From NCBI GenBank assembly GCA_008638375.1, contig CM018047.1, positions 50,600,679 through 50,664,678 on the forward strand: a DNA stretch of 64,000 nt. Reading direction: 5' to 3'. The position numbers and the translations under genes are program-made. This stretch comes from Nyssa sinensis. Lineage: Eukaryota > Streptophyta > Magnoliopsida > Cornales > Nyssaceae. Of this stretch, positions 22,888 through 34,378 are shown one piece after another (within the stretch, counting starts at the first letter, position 1; every line of letters begins with the position of its first letter). Under the pieces are notes generated by a model. That model was not told the origin of the DNA. It did not search any database and saw nothing but the letters and a program-made list of their open reading frames with translations.

Positions 22888-24409
22888 TTAAGATTTCTTG
22901 GAACATGTAACTGGGTTCTGCTGGCCAGAAAACTTCGGACGAATGTTTAAACAAGTGGTCTTAGCAGCGCCTTCAGGACCATGGTATTTCAGGTCAATGG
23001 TACCTATCTCGACGTTCTCGCATGGTAAGGACTTGCTACAAACAAGCTTGACAGCATCATGGGTTGTGGAAGTGCCTCGGATGTTTTTGAAGCTAACATT
23101 GCTTATCTTAACTTTGGATGGAACCTGAAAATGAGCAAGAGAATTATATTAATTGTACCTGCAAATCTATTATTTGTAAATGAAGAAAGCAATATTGTCA
23201 AGTTATGTAAGAAGAGAGAGATACCTGAAGTTTGCATTGACCCCACGGGCAGTACTCTTGATCAATGAGGATGGGATTGCCAACGTTATCCATGAGAATA
23301 TTATCGAAGTGCATATCAGAGGCAGTGCTCTGACCAGGGGAAGACGGCCAAGTTTTAATTCTAACACCATTCATTGTGTTCCTGAGTGTGCAATTCTTAA
23401 CCCTGATTCCAGAAACAGGTTGTTCATTGGGGTACTTGCCAAGGCTTCCAACACTGATGCCATGTCCTGGTCCACATGTCACTTTTTCTATGTCTACTTC
23501 GTGGGTACCATCACCCATGGAGATACAGTCATCTCCAGTTTTAATGCTTGTGTCAAGAATCTTGATCCCGTTTGAACGTCCAATGTGAATTCCATCAGTG
23601 TTGGGGCTATTTTCTGGTGTTACGATGGAAATGTGCTGGATATTAAAGGACTTACACCCCAAAAGGTTGATATGAAAATTCTTGCTATTCAGGGAGGTTA
23701 TGTCATGGACCTCAGCATTGCTTACATAGTTGAACCTGATGTTCTGTTTACAATTCACAAACACACACCAAATAAAACTCATTAATTTGTTAACATCGAT
23801 CATATATAACTATAGATATGAAGAGCTATATATATATAAAGCTTACGTACAATGGGTGGTCTTCCGCAATTTCGCTTTTCATGGCAATTAACTTTGGACC
23901 AGGCGTGGGCACCCTGTCCGTCAAAAGTACCACCACCTGATAGGCTGAAGCCGTCAATGTGTTGAAAAGTGACCCAGCCATCGGTTTTGAAGGCCGAATG
24001 ATCACCATTGGCCTGCAACGTGCCTTGCACCTTCATGTCCACAGGAGCTTTGCAGGGACCTTCAAACAGGACCTCATTTAACTTATAGGTGCCTCCTGGA
24101 ACCACCACTTGACTCCGACTTTTCGATGCACATGCGTCTTTCCAAGCACTCAATAGAGCCTATATATATCAAAACAATTAATGTTAATTTCAAACACAAA
24201 AATTGAGAAAAAAAAATTAAATTAAATATTGATTTCAATTAAAGTGGAGCTTAGTATTTTAACATCTTAATTGAATTGATTGTTCTTACCTTGCTGATAT
24301 CGCTATTGGCCTTTGCGCCATACTTTTTCACATTAAAAACTTGGGCTTCTGCAACATATGCTGACAATAATAAAAACGAAATCAATGAAACAGCAACTTT
24401 CATAGCCAT
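22888..24409 (-). CDS. exopolygalacturonase-like GH28 enzyme (PG1)
   Basis: Four exons: 24409-24290, 24159-23851, 23743-23225 and 23124-22888, all with GT/AG introns and phase-0 joins, giving 394 codons ending in TAA. The start is the ATG of MAMKVAVSLI, which opens a secretion signal of about 22 residues ending AEA|Q. GH28 motifs are complete: NTDG (191-194), GDDC (213-216), GHG (236-238) and RIK (271-273), which hold the catalytic Asp residues, His and the substrate Arg/Lys. The enzyme should hydrolyse alpha-1,4-galacturonan in the cell wall. The length and the SLNSKNFH and CPWGQC context fit the exo-acting, often pollen-expressed clade; expression is inference. Nearly identical to PG2, with one amino-acid difference noticed (Ala34 here, Pro in PG2). 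Confidence 0.93.
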
Positions 24410-24474
24410 CTTTCTTTCCCTTCTTCTTTCTTCTCGGTAAATGTGCACTATGACTCTAGTCTATCGTTGAATCT

Positions 24475-24483
24475 CTATTTATA
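24475..24483 (-). promoter_or_regulatory. TATA box of PG1
   Basis: TATAAATAG on the minus strand, about 66 nt upstream of the ATG, in the context CTCTATAAATAGAGATTCAA. A similar context precedes PG2 and PG3. Confidence 0.65.
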
Positions 24484-24855
24484 GAGTAATGGAGAAGCCC
24501 AGCAACACAAAAATTTCTGACCTAATTTTAGCTAATTTTTCGTGAGGTCTTTTAAAGTTTCTTTCCCCACCAAAATTAGAAATATTTTTGTACTAATAAT
24601 ACCTAGATAAAGAACATTAATGCTACTTTCTCGGGGTCTAGTTATTCAAGGATAAAGAATCGTGCCACAAGTTTTTTAACTTAACCATTTTCTTCCACTT
24701 GGGTTCTCACTTCTCATTGATTGATTCTAGTTGTTAATCTTCCTTTCTTTCTTTGTTTCTTTCTTTTTTTCTTTTTTTAAGGAAAAGAAGAATAATTTTA
24801 CGAGTGAAGCAAAATTAGCAATGCTTACGGTTGCTCAATCCGTAAAAAAGATATC

Positions 24856-25160
24856 CACGCCAGTTCAACTGATGCCCAGACTCCATCAGCACCATTGATG
24901 TGGGGATGAGAAAAGCATTAAAGAACTGAGAAAGGAGCTCGTATAATGCTGTAAATAATTGAAATCCCATTCCACCCTGGCCGTCTTCTGTCTATATTGC
25001 CTGCAAAGATGGCTAGTTCAGCTCCATTACCATCTACAAACATGTTCTCATCAGCTACTCGAGGACTCTTCCTCGTGTTCTGGAGGTTCCGCCTCATCAC
25101 CGCCAACATATGCCACATCCTTTTGGTATACAGCCAGAGATTGTTGCCGGAAATTGATCA
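24856..25160 (-). pseudogene. fragment of an uncharacterised plant protein
   Basis: The minus strand reads MRRNLQNTRKSPRVADENMF, then RPGWNGISIIYSIIRAPFSVL, a stop (TAA), then CFSHPHINGADGVW. I recall this HPHxNGADGVW context from a plant-specific family of unknown function but cannot name it. The in-frame stop marks it as a pseudogene or exon relic. It lies just beyond the right edge of the PG duplication and has no partner beside PG2. Confidence 0.35.
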
Positions 25161-25920
25161 GAAATCCTGCAGGTTGCAAGCTAGAAGTGAAAGAGAAGGG
25201 TTGGAAGGGCCAGCTTTTGTATATGGCTTATGATAATGGTATATGTTGGTAGTGGTGTTACTGGTGCTAGTGCTTCTCACAAAGGTTTATGGGTGCTTTT
25301 ATTAATGACTTTCACTTCTTTACTTTCTATAGTTGTGGGGTCTTTAAGCCCAACTTGCCGACGAAGCTGCCTATTTTTACACACACCTCATATTGTCTTA
25401 TATTTGAGTTGCCAAATTCACTAAATTTAGCAAAATATAAGGAGAATTTTATTTCACTATTTTAGTTCATTTGAAGATCTTGAGGGCAAAGTTCCAGCGA
25501 TTAATCATTGGTTTAATGAATTTGATGGAATCCTAACCGTAACCGTTCCACTGACGATGTTCTTGGGGGAATGTTTGGTCATCTCTGCCAAATAAAATTT
25601 AAATCGGTATTTTTTTAAACATCAACTCATTGGAATTTATTGCATGTCTTAAAAGGTGTCTCTGTTGTTTCCTTTTTTTTTTTTACTGTGTCTGTAATTG
25701 GAAGTCTCTCAGATGGAACCTCTAATTTGGACCATTGGAATTTATAAGAGAATCAGTTCCTGTATTGTAAATGTGACAGAGACCCATGCTACAATAAGAA
25801 CCACTCCAGTGTCTCCCATTGTTCTCAACTTGCATATGCACATACATTCACACCGTACATATATTATATATTCATGCATGCATATGTGCATGCATATATG
25901 ACAATATACATCATCATCAT
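25161..25920. other. no gene recognised
   Basis: Low-complexity T-rich tracts (25672-25684) and ATGCATGC repeats near 25873-25890. No exon recognised on either strand. Confidence 0.4.
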
Positions 25921-27050
25921 TGTTAATATAATAGGATTTGTTGTGACGTGCTATTTGTGTAATATTAGAATTACGACATATTCTTGTAATATTCTTTTTT
26001 TTTTTTTTCTAGACTAATCATGTACAACTTCTCGACTATGTTATATAAGAATTTAATACAATTCAATATTTTCAGACCAATTTTATCATAGTATCAAAGC
26101 TACAATTCTAAATTATTTTTCTTTCGTAATCGTTTTAAGATTATTCTTTCTCTTTCAGTATTCTTTGGTAAGAGTGACACACGCCTTCATCATTGTCGCA
26201 CTTAGAACATCAACCTCGGAACCTCATTTTTTGTGTTTGACTGCAGAACAAAAAACTCAGTATAAGAGCTTTGCAATGCCACTAAAATCAACCCCAAAGA
26301 AGGCCACGCACGCTATCACGTGTGGCCTAAAGGTTTTGTCACGCGTCCGCTGCGCTGCCACTGTTTTGCATGCGTTAAAGCCACGTCGGCCCTAGTTCTG
26401 CCACGACAGCCCTAGTTCTGCCACGACAGCACTGTACCACATTAGCTTTAGATAGCCACGTCATCAGGATCCACAACTAAGTTACCGCATTAGCAGGGGT
26501 GCACAGTCAATCTACCACACCAGCTTGCCACGTCATCAAGGACAACACTGTTAGTCCGATTCACCTAAACTGGTTTAATAGTTTGTTTCTTTTGATTAGT
26601 TCAGCCTCGGCTTGACCGGATCTCGATCAGTTTAGATGGGTTTCTAGGGTTCTCCAACTTGTTCTTTCCAATTTTGAGGTATGTTTAGCCTACTCCTCCT
26701 TCTAGATTCATGTTCTACCTTATATATTATAATTTTAAAGTTTAATTAGTGCTGCTATGAATAAATATGAGATTGTCCAACCAATACACAACATTCTAGA
26801 TGATTCTAGATGAGACCAATTTTACTGTTTTGTCTCAATCGACAACTTTCTTAAGGGATATAAACTTTGGCTCTATGTTACTAGAGATATCACAAAATCG
26901 ATTAAAAAATCTTTTGAAATTGATGAGACATTTCATACTCGTCTGATTGATTGGGACAACCATCATCATTAGATTATTACATGAAAAATTACAATCAATA
27001 TTCAATACAATTCAGTCTTTCTAGAAAAATTCTATCAACCATTATCACCA
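25921..27050 (+). mobile_element. Ty1/copia remnant: LTR end, leader and gag relic
   Basis: The region reads as a copia 5' end on the plus strand. An LTR-like stretch ends near 26085 and is followed by TCATAGTATCAAAGC, a decayed initiator-Met-tRNA primer site. A leader with several GCCACGTC motifs (26380-26540) comes next. Around 26850-26970 the frame reads FLKGYKLWLYVTRDITKSI and HTRLIDWDNHHH, a copia gag block. Later parts are absent. Opposite in orientation to the copia element at 27652. Confidence 0.55.
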
Positions 27051-27651
27051 CCACCACCACCTCCCCCTATATCTTCCATTCTTAAAAGAGGGATACTTTT
27101 GTCACTCACAAAGATCGGATCTTCACAGACACATAAATTTATAATGTCAGTGCATTTAATATATGAATAGACAGATCTGTAAAATTTCAATCTTCGTGAT
27201 TGACAATAGTACCATGCACACAGATTATTCATTTCCATCATTTTTTAGTTGGATTATAGAAACAACAAAGTGGTTGACAATAAAGTAGTCAATTTTTGGT
27301 TAACAAAAACATGGAGTTATCCATTCAAGAAAGTACAGGAACTTGCATTTTCATTAAAAAAAAAAAATTAAATATACCAGCAAAATGCCTGTTATCAGCC
27401 AATTATTCCAATAAATACATACCCAAACAGAATTTAAAAGGTGATAGAAAGGTAAATGTCTTTTGATTCCCTTTTCTCCAATAATAATTTAATTTGTCTA
27501 CATTATCTTGATCATTAAATTATTGGCACATGTATTGTATACCTTATGGGAAGACACTAGAATGGTTAGTGCACCACCAGACCACATGATTTAGAGTTCT
27601 ATATATAACAAATTGTTTTATTATGTCATCTTCCATTCAACTCATTATTAT
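27051..27651. other. no gene recognised
   Basis: Includes a short CCACCACCACCACC run at 27047-27062 and AT-rich sequence. It is the left flank of the copia insertion; nothing else seen. Confidence 0.4.
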
Positions 27652-27858
27652 TGTTAGAATAAAGACAAAGAGAAAATGAAATAAAGCTTGTATATATGAC
27701 TGTGTATATTACATGTACAAGAGAGCCCTATATATAGGTATACAAGAGAGAATAATACCGGAATATTCCAGAGAACAATATTGGCATATTCTAGAGAATA
27801 ATACTGGAATATTCCAGAGTATAGGTAGATATACAACGTGTGACAGCACATGGTAACA
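27652..27858 (-). repeat. copia 3' LTR (207 bp)
   Basis: TG...CA ended and adjacent to a purine-rich TGGAGGG tract on the minus strand (polypurine tract, 27859-27865). Contains palindromic GGAATATTCC at 27760-27769 and 27806-27815. Confidence 0.9.
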
Positions 27859-27899
27859 CCCTCCATCAAACTCAAGTAAGGGTAGTAGAGACCAACTAG

Positions 27900-29330
27900 A
27901 GTTTGGACACTAAATCATAATGACGGCCTGGTGGATGTGCTTTGGTGAAGAGATCAGCTGGTTGATCGGTAGAAGAGATGGAGAGAAGTCGAACAGTACC
28001 ACTGGCAATGTGTTGACGCACAAAGTGACAATCAATTTCAATGTGTTTGGTGCGTTCATGAAAAACATTATTATGGGCAATCTAAATAGCACTACGATTA
28101 TCACATTAGAGAACAGTAGTCGTGGGAAGGGGAACTCCCAAGGTAGCAAGAAGCCATCGGATCCAAAAAAGCTCCTGAGTAGTATCGGCGAGAGCGCGAT
28201 ATTCAGCTTTAGTACTAGAGGGGGCGGTGACAGTTTTTTTCTTGCTACACCAGGAAATAAGAGAGGTGCCAAGAAAAAAACAGTAGCCAGTGGTGGAACG
28301 ACGGTCAGTCAGATCACCTACCCAATCAGTATCGGAGTAGGCACGCAACTCAAGAGGTGAGTGAACGAGAAATGAAGACCATGAAATAGGGTACCTTTAA
28401 GATACCGAAGAATCCGGAGAACAGCGACATAATGAGCAGATCGAGGGGCGAACATAAACTAACTGACGATATGCACGGCATAGGCAAGATCAGGCCAAGT
28501 AACGGTGAGATAGACAAGATTGCCAACTAGCTGTCGGTACAAGGTAGCATCACAAAGTGGCGTACCATCGAGAGGAGTGAGACGAACATTGGGCTAGGGA
28601 GGGGTAACAGCAATCTTGCTATTAGTAAGACCAGCACGAGCGAGGAGATCAGAAGCATACTTGGCCTGAGAAAGATAGTAGCCACGATTATTAGAGGAAA
28701 TCTCAAGACCCAAGAAGTAGCTAAGAGAACCAAGATCCTTCATCTCAAAGTGCTTGCTGAGAAACTGTTTGAGAGCAGAAATGCCAGCGGAGTCATCACT
28801 AGTGATAATCATGTCATCAACATAGAGGAGAAGAAGGGTGGTGCCATGGTCAGTTTGATGAACAAAGAGAATGGAGTCATGGGTACTAGAGGTAAAACCG
28901 AAGTTGCCAATAACAAAACTGAATTTGGCAAACCAGGTGCGAGGAGCTTGCTTAAGACCACACAAGGCACGACGGAGCTTACAGACTTTGTGAGGGGGAT
29001 GATCGTACCCTGGAGGTGGTTGCACATAGACTTCTTCACTAAGGTCGCCGTTGAGAAAAGCATTTTTGACATCCATCTGAAATAACCCCCATGTACGAAT
29101 AGCAGCAACAGCCAGTAGACTCCGGATAGAGGTAAGACGGGCAATAGGAGCAAAGGTCTCTTCATGGTCAATTTCATATTCCTAATTGAAACCCTTGGTA
29201 ACGAGGCGAGCCTTATAGCACTCAATGGAACCATCAGAACGGGTCTTGATTTTGTAAACCCATTTGCAGCCTATAGTAGTTTTACTTGGAGGAAGATCAA
29301 CCAAGTCCCAGGTGTGAGTGTGGTGTAAAG
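27900..29330 (-). pseudogene. copia reverse transcriptase / RNase H
   Basis: From right to left the minus strand encodes HTWDLVDLPPSKTTIGCKW, MDVKNAFLNGDLSEEVY, LCGLKQAPRTWFAKF, the intact catalytic LLLYVDDMII (about 28810-28840), MKDLGSLSYFLGLEI, then RNase H with YSDTDWVGDLTDRRSTTGYC and STKAEYRALA. In-frame stops sit before EYEIDHEETF (about 29182), before PNVRL (about 28595) and after AVHIVS (about 28460). The enzyme core is well preserved but not continuously open. Confidence 0.88.
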
Positions 29331-29731
29331 CCTGTAAAAGCTAGTGTTTGTAAAAGACCAAAAGAAACATGACCTAATCTAGCATGCCAAAGACTTAAAG
29401 ACGGAGGAGTGGAAGCAGCAGCAATAAAGCGAGTAGGCGGGGTAAGGCTGGAGGGAATGTGGAGGTGGACTAGTTCAAATAAACGTCCAACTTTACGGCC
29501 GATCCCAAGTGTCTGTCCCGTCTTTGGATCCTGCACAAGACAACCAGTGGAAGAAAAAAGAACAGTAAGACCAAGGTCACAAAGTTGACCCATAGAAATG
29601 AGATTCAGAGTAAGTTGAGGAATAAAATAAGTATCAGGAAGAGATACTTTTGGATTGAGAGATGTGTCCGATGTGAGTAACAAGCATGTGGGAACCATCA
29701 GCAGTGTGAATAACAGGAATGTGTGAGGCAA
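29297..29731 (-). pseudogene. copia protease/pre-integrase region with integrase core deleted
   Basis: The frame encodes a protease C-terminal part and the GAG-pre-integrase motif SLWHARLGHVSFGLLQTLA, normally followed by the zinc-finger end and the D,D35E integrase core. Here it runs directly into the RT N-terminus at about 29335. Roughly 1 kb or more of integrase is therefore deleted, which accounts for the short element. Confidence 0.8.
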
Positions 29732-30883
29732 GAACTTTAGTGGTAAAAAGAGAGTTATTAGATGTCATATGATTACTACAAGCAGAATCAAAATACCAAG
29801 AGGAAGTACCTGGTGTGACGGACAGAGCAGTAGGAGGAGGAGTACTAGATGTAAAGAGGATCTATTTGAGGAGAGCAGCAAGGTCGGCATTGGAGAGAGG
29901 GAAGAGGGAGAGGCAGATGGAGAAGGATCCTCAGTGGCAGCAGCAACAGTGGATCGTTGGCCAGGCTTGAACCTGTTGGACTGGGATGAACTACCTTGGG
30001 AACGATCAGTGCGTGGTTGTGGTGTTGGATTGCGGGGGCAATCATTTAAGAAATGGCCTGGTCCTCACTTGTGACAGTACTTGCAAACGCGAGTAGGGCA
30101 GTGTAGTAGAGTATGGTCAAGTGCATGACAAAACTTGCAACCTGGTTGAGAAGGACGCCCAGAAGGAGCAGCGAGAGCAGTGGTGGTATGCGGAGGGCGT
30201 GCTGAGGAGGGAGTGGCAAGAGCAGATTCAGTAGGTGGAGGAAGGCGAGTGCAACATCGAGTCTCATAGGAAACCAGTTCAGAAATAACACTTTCCAAGG
30301 TCGGTAATAGAGTACGATGAAGCAATATCGCACGAGTAGGCTCAAAGACATTATCAAGGGCCATCAAAAACTGGATCAGACGCTGCTAGTTTCGGTAGTT
30401 AAGAAACTTTGTTACTTCCTGAGAACAGCTCCAGGTGGGTTCAGAAGCAGTCAATTGATCCTAAAAGGCTTGCATACCGGAGTGAAAAGTGTCGATCGAT
30501 TTGCCAGGTTCTTGACGCAGATGATGGAGATTATCTTAGAGTTGGTACTGATGAAAGAGACCAGCAGTGGTGTAGCGATCAGCAAGAAAATCCCGAGTAG
30601 CTTTAACAATGTCGAAACAACCAAATTGCATACCAATGGATGGAATAGAGGTACTGCGAAAAGTAGAGATGATTTTCTAATTCTTGTTGTCCCACTCTTC
30701 AAGACGATCCAGAAATTTGGCGTTAAGTTCGTCCGGCTCTTGCTTTGGTTCAGTGATATCGCCAGTAACAACGCGCCAAAGTTTGTGGCCTCGAAGGTAG
30801 CCAGACATGGCCTGGGCCCAAAGGACATAGTTCTGGCCATTGAGGACTAAGGGAACGTTGATAGCCAACTTTGTGGTACTCAT
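29732..30883 (-). pseudogene. copia gag
   Basis: It starts at MSTTKLAINVPLVLNGQNY (30883) followed by ALWAQAM-type and GHKLWRVVTGDITEP blocks, the UBN2-like gag of plant copia elements. A CKYCHK...GPGHFLNDC zinc knuckle near 30030-30085 is interrupted by a TGA. Multiple frame changes occur between, so no full gag is encoded. Confidence 0.75.
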
Positions 30884-31032
30884 GATGTTGATAACTGCAC
30901 ACTAGGAGAGGATTTAGACAAAAAGAAGGTCAAAAATGAATTCAGATGGTCAAAAATACCTAGGAATGGCCTCTTGTTCGCTGAAAAACAGCCCAGAAAT
31001 GAAGAAAATGTGAAAAATAGCAAACTGTGCTA

Positions 31033-31284
31033 ACGTGGCAGGATGTGTTGACGTGGCAATGCCGTGGCTTACGTGGCGCTGACGTGGCAGTATGATGTGT
31101 CAAAAAACTGACGTGGCAGCTGACGTGGTAGTGTGGCATGGCAAGAATGCTGATGTGACAGCTGTCGTGGTAGGTGGCGTGGCAGGATGTGCTGATGCCG
31201 CAGAAATGCTGATGTGGCAGTCAACGTGGCACTAACGTGGCAAGGTGACGTGGCAGAAATGCTGTCGTGGTAGGATAACGTGGC
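31033..31284. repeat. copia leader with nine ACGTGGC motifs
   Basis: Nine exact ACGTGGC heptamers and several one-base variants occur within about 250 bp between gag and the primer-binding site. The heptamer equals a G-box/ABRE-type bZIP core. Several GCCACGTC motifs also occur in the leader of the neighbouring copia remnant. Confidence 0.75.
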
Positions 31285-31658
31285 AAAATGGTGTGGCAGC
31301 GTGTGGGTGCGTGTGTGGGCGTGTGGGCGCCAGTGGAGGCGTGTGGAGGGCGCGTGAGAACTCATAAGGGTGCGTGACTCACTGGTCTATGAGTGGATCT
31401 CACTCTCCGAGGCGTGGGTGGCGCGTGAGAGCGCATGGGGTGGTTTCCTACAGCGGGAAAGGCAGCGTTTTGCAGATCTCAAAGAGACGATCCAAAGCAA
31501 GGTGGTTGGCAGTTGTGATGACGAGCGAAAGGCCTTGAACTGGTTGCCGTAGTGGGTAGCGCCGTTGACGATGGCGGTGAACAGTGGTGGGCGGCGCACG
31601 ATGGTGGTGAGCAGTGGTGGGCGGCGCACGATGGTGAGCAGTGTTCAGTTGTGGGACA

Positions 31659-31673
31659 CTGGCTCTGATACCA
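31659..31673 (-). other. copia primer-binding site
   Basis: TGGTATCAGAGCC on the minus strand directly inside the right LTR. It is complementary to the initiator Met tRNA 3' end, standard for plant copia elements. Confidence 0.85.
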
Positions 31674-31879
31674 TGTTAGAATAAAGACAAAGAGAGAATG
31701 AAATAAAGCTTGTATATATGACTGTGTATATTACATGTACAAGAGAGCCCTATATACAGGTATACAAAAGAGAATAAACTAGAATATTCCAGAGAATAAT
31801 ATTGACATATTCTAGAGAATAATACTGGAATATTCTAGAGTATAGGTAGATATACAACGTGTGACAGTACATGGTAACA
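31674..31879 (-). repeat. copia 5' LTR (206 bp)
   Basis: Partner of the LTR at 27652-27858. It has lost one of the palindromic GGAATATTCC sites to AGAATATTCC and the other to GGAATATTCT, and reads TATACAGG where the partner has TATATAGG. Confidence 0.9.
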
Positions 31880-31884
31880 ATTAT

Positions 31885-32293
31885 TATATTATGAATGCAT
31901 CTTGCAATACAAGCACCACAATCACACCAAATTTGCAAGTCAAGCTCAGTGTTCTTCAAATGGAAGTCAAGTATCTGTCATCACAAAGGGCTCATATCCT
32001 CTAAATTATTTTTTTTTTTTTCTGTAACTAACTTTAAATCATTATATTCTGTAAAAATTATTATTATTGTTTAAAATTAACTACTCAATTTTTTTTGTAC
32101 AAAATGAAATTGATAGAAATCTCGTTTACTGAACCAATTCTTCAAATTTGTTATAAAATATTTTTAAATTAATCATGTGAATGTAAGAGGTGTGTAAGTA
32201 AACTATTATAGAAGATATGTGTTTCCATGACAAAAGCTTGTCCAAATAAACGATAATAATAAAACATGCATGTGGTTGAGATTAATCAAAATA

Positions 32294-32352
<59 letters not shown>

Positions 32353-33087
32353 TTGAGCTATTGCAAGCCCCACTAGCTTTGAGTTAATGCAAGTACATGG
32401 ATAAAGAGTAGTCTTTGTTTAAGTTTTGGTATTGGACAAAACACGCTAAGTAGTGGTCTTAATGATGTCACAGAGTCCCAATGTTGTTCATTCAAAGTCA
32501 AAAGTATACGTAAGAATTTCCAATTAATAATTGTTTATTAAGTTGGAGATCATGAGAGATCATACCTGATTATGACCACATTAACATATCTGCATATAAT
32601 TGCATATTATTCAAGTTAGGCTCTTTTTAAGATTTATTTATGTTTCAGTAATGTATGTAGCAGGCACATTAATGGAGTTAGGTGTAGGGTGAGATTTTGT
32701 TCAAAACACAGCCCTGAGCCTAATGACACCCTCGGAAGTCAACTAATTATTGTGTTAGCTGTGGGGTGGATCGCGTTTGGCTAATCTAAATAATTAAGAC
32801 TCAATAACTTTAGACCAGTGTCTAGGGCCATGTTAACCCAAATGGTCAGCATACACGAATCATCATAGATATACTATCAAAATGAATTGGGATTTGCCAG
32901 ATTTCATTGCAATTTCTCATGATCCAAGTTTTATTTTAGTAAATTAAGACGACGTAGGCACGAAATAAGATCAATGGATACAAACAACAGATTCAATATC
33001 TAAAAAGGGAAAACAATCAACCCAAACAATTAAGAGAATAATTAAGGAACTTTCTCGAGTGGGACACATTAATGCATACACATTCTT

Positions 33088-33133
<46 letters not shown>

Positions 33134-33321
33134 CAATGATCAATTTCTGCAATGCGCAATAATCAAAATTAATTTATTTAATATATATAAAACAGTACAC
33201 CTACAAAAATTGCATGCTGGGATATTTAATCTTTCATGAAATGGTTGCATGCATGGAAAGAAGAATAGAAGGCAGCATGCATATGTGGAGTTGGGGTTGG
33301 GGTTGGAGTGAAGAATGAGGC
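31885..33321. other. intergenic region downstream of PG3, no gene recognised
   Basis: It includes a 49-bp TA microsatellite (32302-32350) and a 40-bp one (33093-33132). An AATAAA on the minus strand at 33173-33178 could serve PG3. Nothing else was recognised. Confidence 0.5.
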
Positions 33322-34342
33322 TTAGGCATGAGCAGCGCCGCCACATGTAGCTGCTGCTTCTGGAATATTGACTTTGCCAGTAAATTTAGGCTGAATATTA
33401 GCACAAGTGTAGTTAGCAGGGCCTTCAGGACCATGGTATGCCAGGTCAATGTCAGCAATCTCCACATTCTCGCAGGGTAAGCTCTTGCTGCAAACAAGCT
33501 TCATAGCTTCCTGGGTTGAGGAAGTGCCTTTGATGTTTTTGAAGCTAACATTGCTGATCTTAACTTTGGAAGGATCCTGCATATATATATAAGGATGCGC
33601 GCGCACGCAGACAAATTAGTTAGTTAAACAGAAATCTTTACTAATTGATCTTTTCATTTAATATAAATATATATTAATGAACTAGCTAGCTGTAAGTATA
33701 TATATTTACCAGACTTTTGCATTGACCCCATGGGCAGTACTCTTGATCAATCAGGACAGGATTTCCAGCGTTATTCATAATAATATTCTCGAAATGAATA
33801 TCAGAGGCAGTGGTGCGACCTGGGGAAGCCGGCCATGATTTAATTCTGACGCCATTGCTAGTGTCAGTGAGTGTGCAGTTCTTAACAAAGATTCCGGAGA
33901 CAGGCTCTTCATCCGGGTACTTGCCGAGACTTCCAACGCTAATGCCATGGCCAGGCCCACATGTCACTCTTTCTACGTGTACCTGTTGGCTACCATCACC
34001 AATGGAGATACAATCATCTCCAGTTTTAATGTCTGTGTCAAGAATGTAGATCTGGCTTGAACGTCCTACGTGAATTCCATCCGTGTTGGGGCTATCTCCC
34101 GGTGCTGTCACCGTATAGTGTTGGAATGTTACGTTCTTACACCCCAATACGTTGGTGTGAAAGTTTTTGCTATTCAGGGAGGTTATGCTTTGGATCATCC
34201 CATTGCTCACAAAGTTGAATCTTAGGTTCTGCACGCATGTTAATTTTCATCATTTCCCAAAATTCATTATATATGTATCATGTAAATGTAATGTGTGTGT
34301 GTATATATGTATATATAATGGATCCGATGACGAGTTCCATAA

Positions 34343-34378
<36 letters not shown>

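Larger units (their letters stand above)
22421..24855. repeat. duplicated PG block, copy 1
   Basis: The block aligns with 60231-62665 at about 99% identity over genes, introns and flanks. Homology stops at about 24855 / 62665 on the right and at the Helitron insertion point on the left (plus 26 bp on its far side). Confidence 0.85.
27652..31879 (-). mobile_element. Ty1/copia retrotransposon, 4228 bp, TSD ATTAT
   Basis: Both LTRs are present (27652-27858 and 31674-31879) with TGTTAGAA...GTAACA ends. The 5-bp target duplication ATTAT lies at 27647-27651 and 31880-31884. The primer site TGGTATCAGAGCC on the minus strand abuts the right LTR, so the element reads right to left. Gag, pre-integrase, RT and RNase H remain, but the integrase core is missing and several stops interrupt the frames. 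The two LTRs differ at about ten sites, mostly C/T or G/A, which points to moderate age and methylation-driven decay. Confidence 0.93.

Noticed and set aside
23180..23575. 131-codon plus-strand frame
   Set aside because: It is antisense to PG1 exon 3; the minus strand carries complete GH28 motifs. The same applies to plus-strand frames at 60990-61385 and 33810-34049.
27920..30850. Long plus-strand frames at 27920-28360 and 30317-30850
   Set aside because: They are shadows of copia RNase H and gag on the minus strand.
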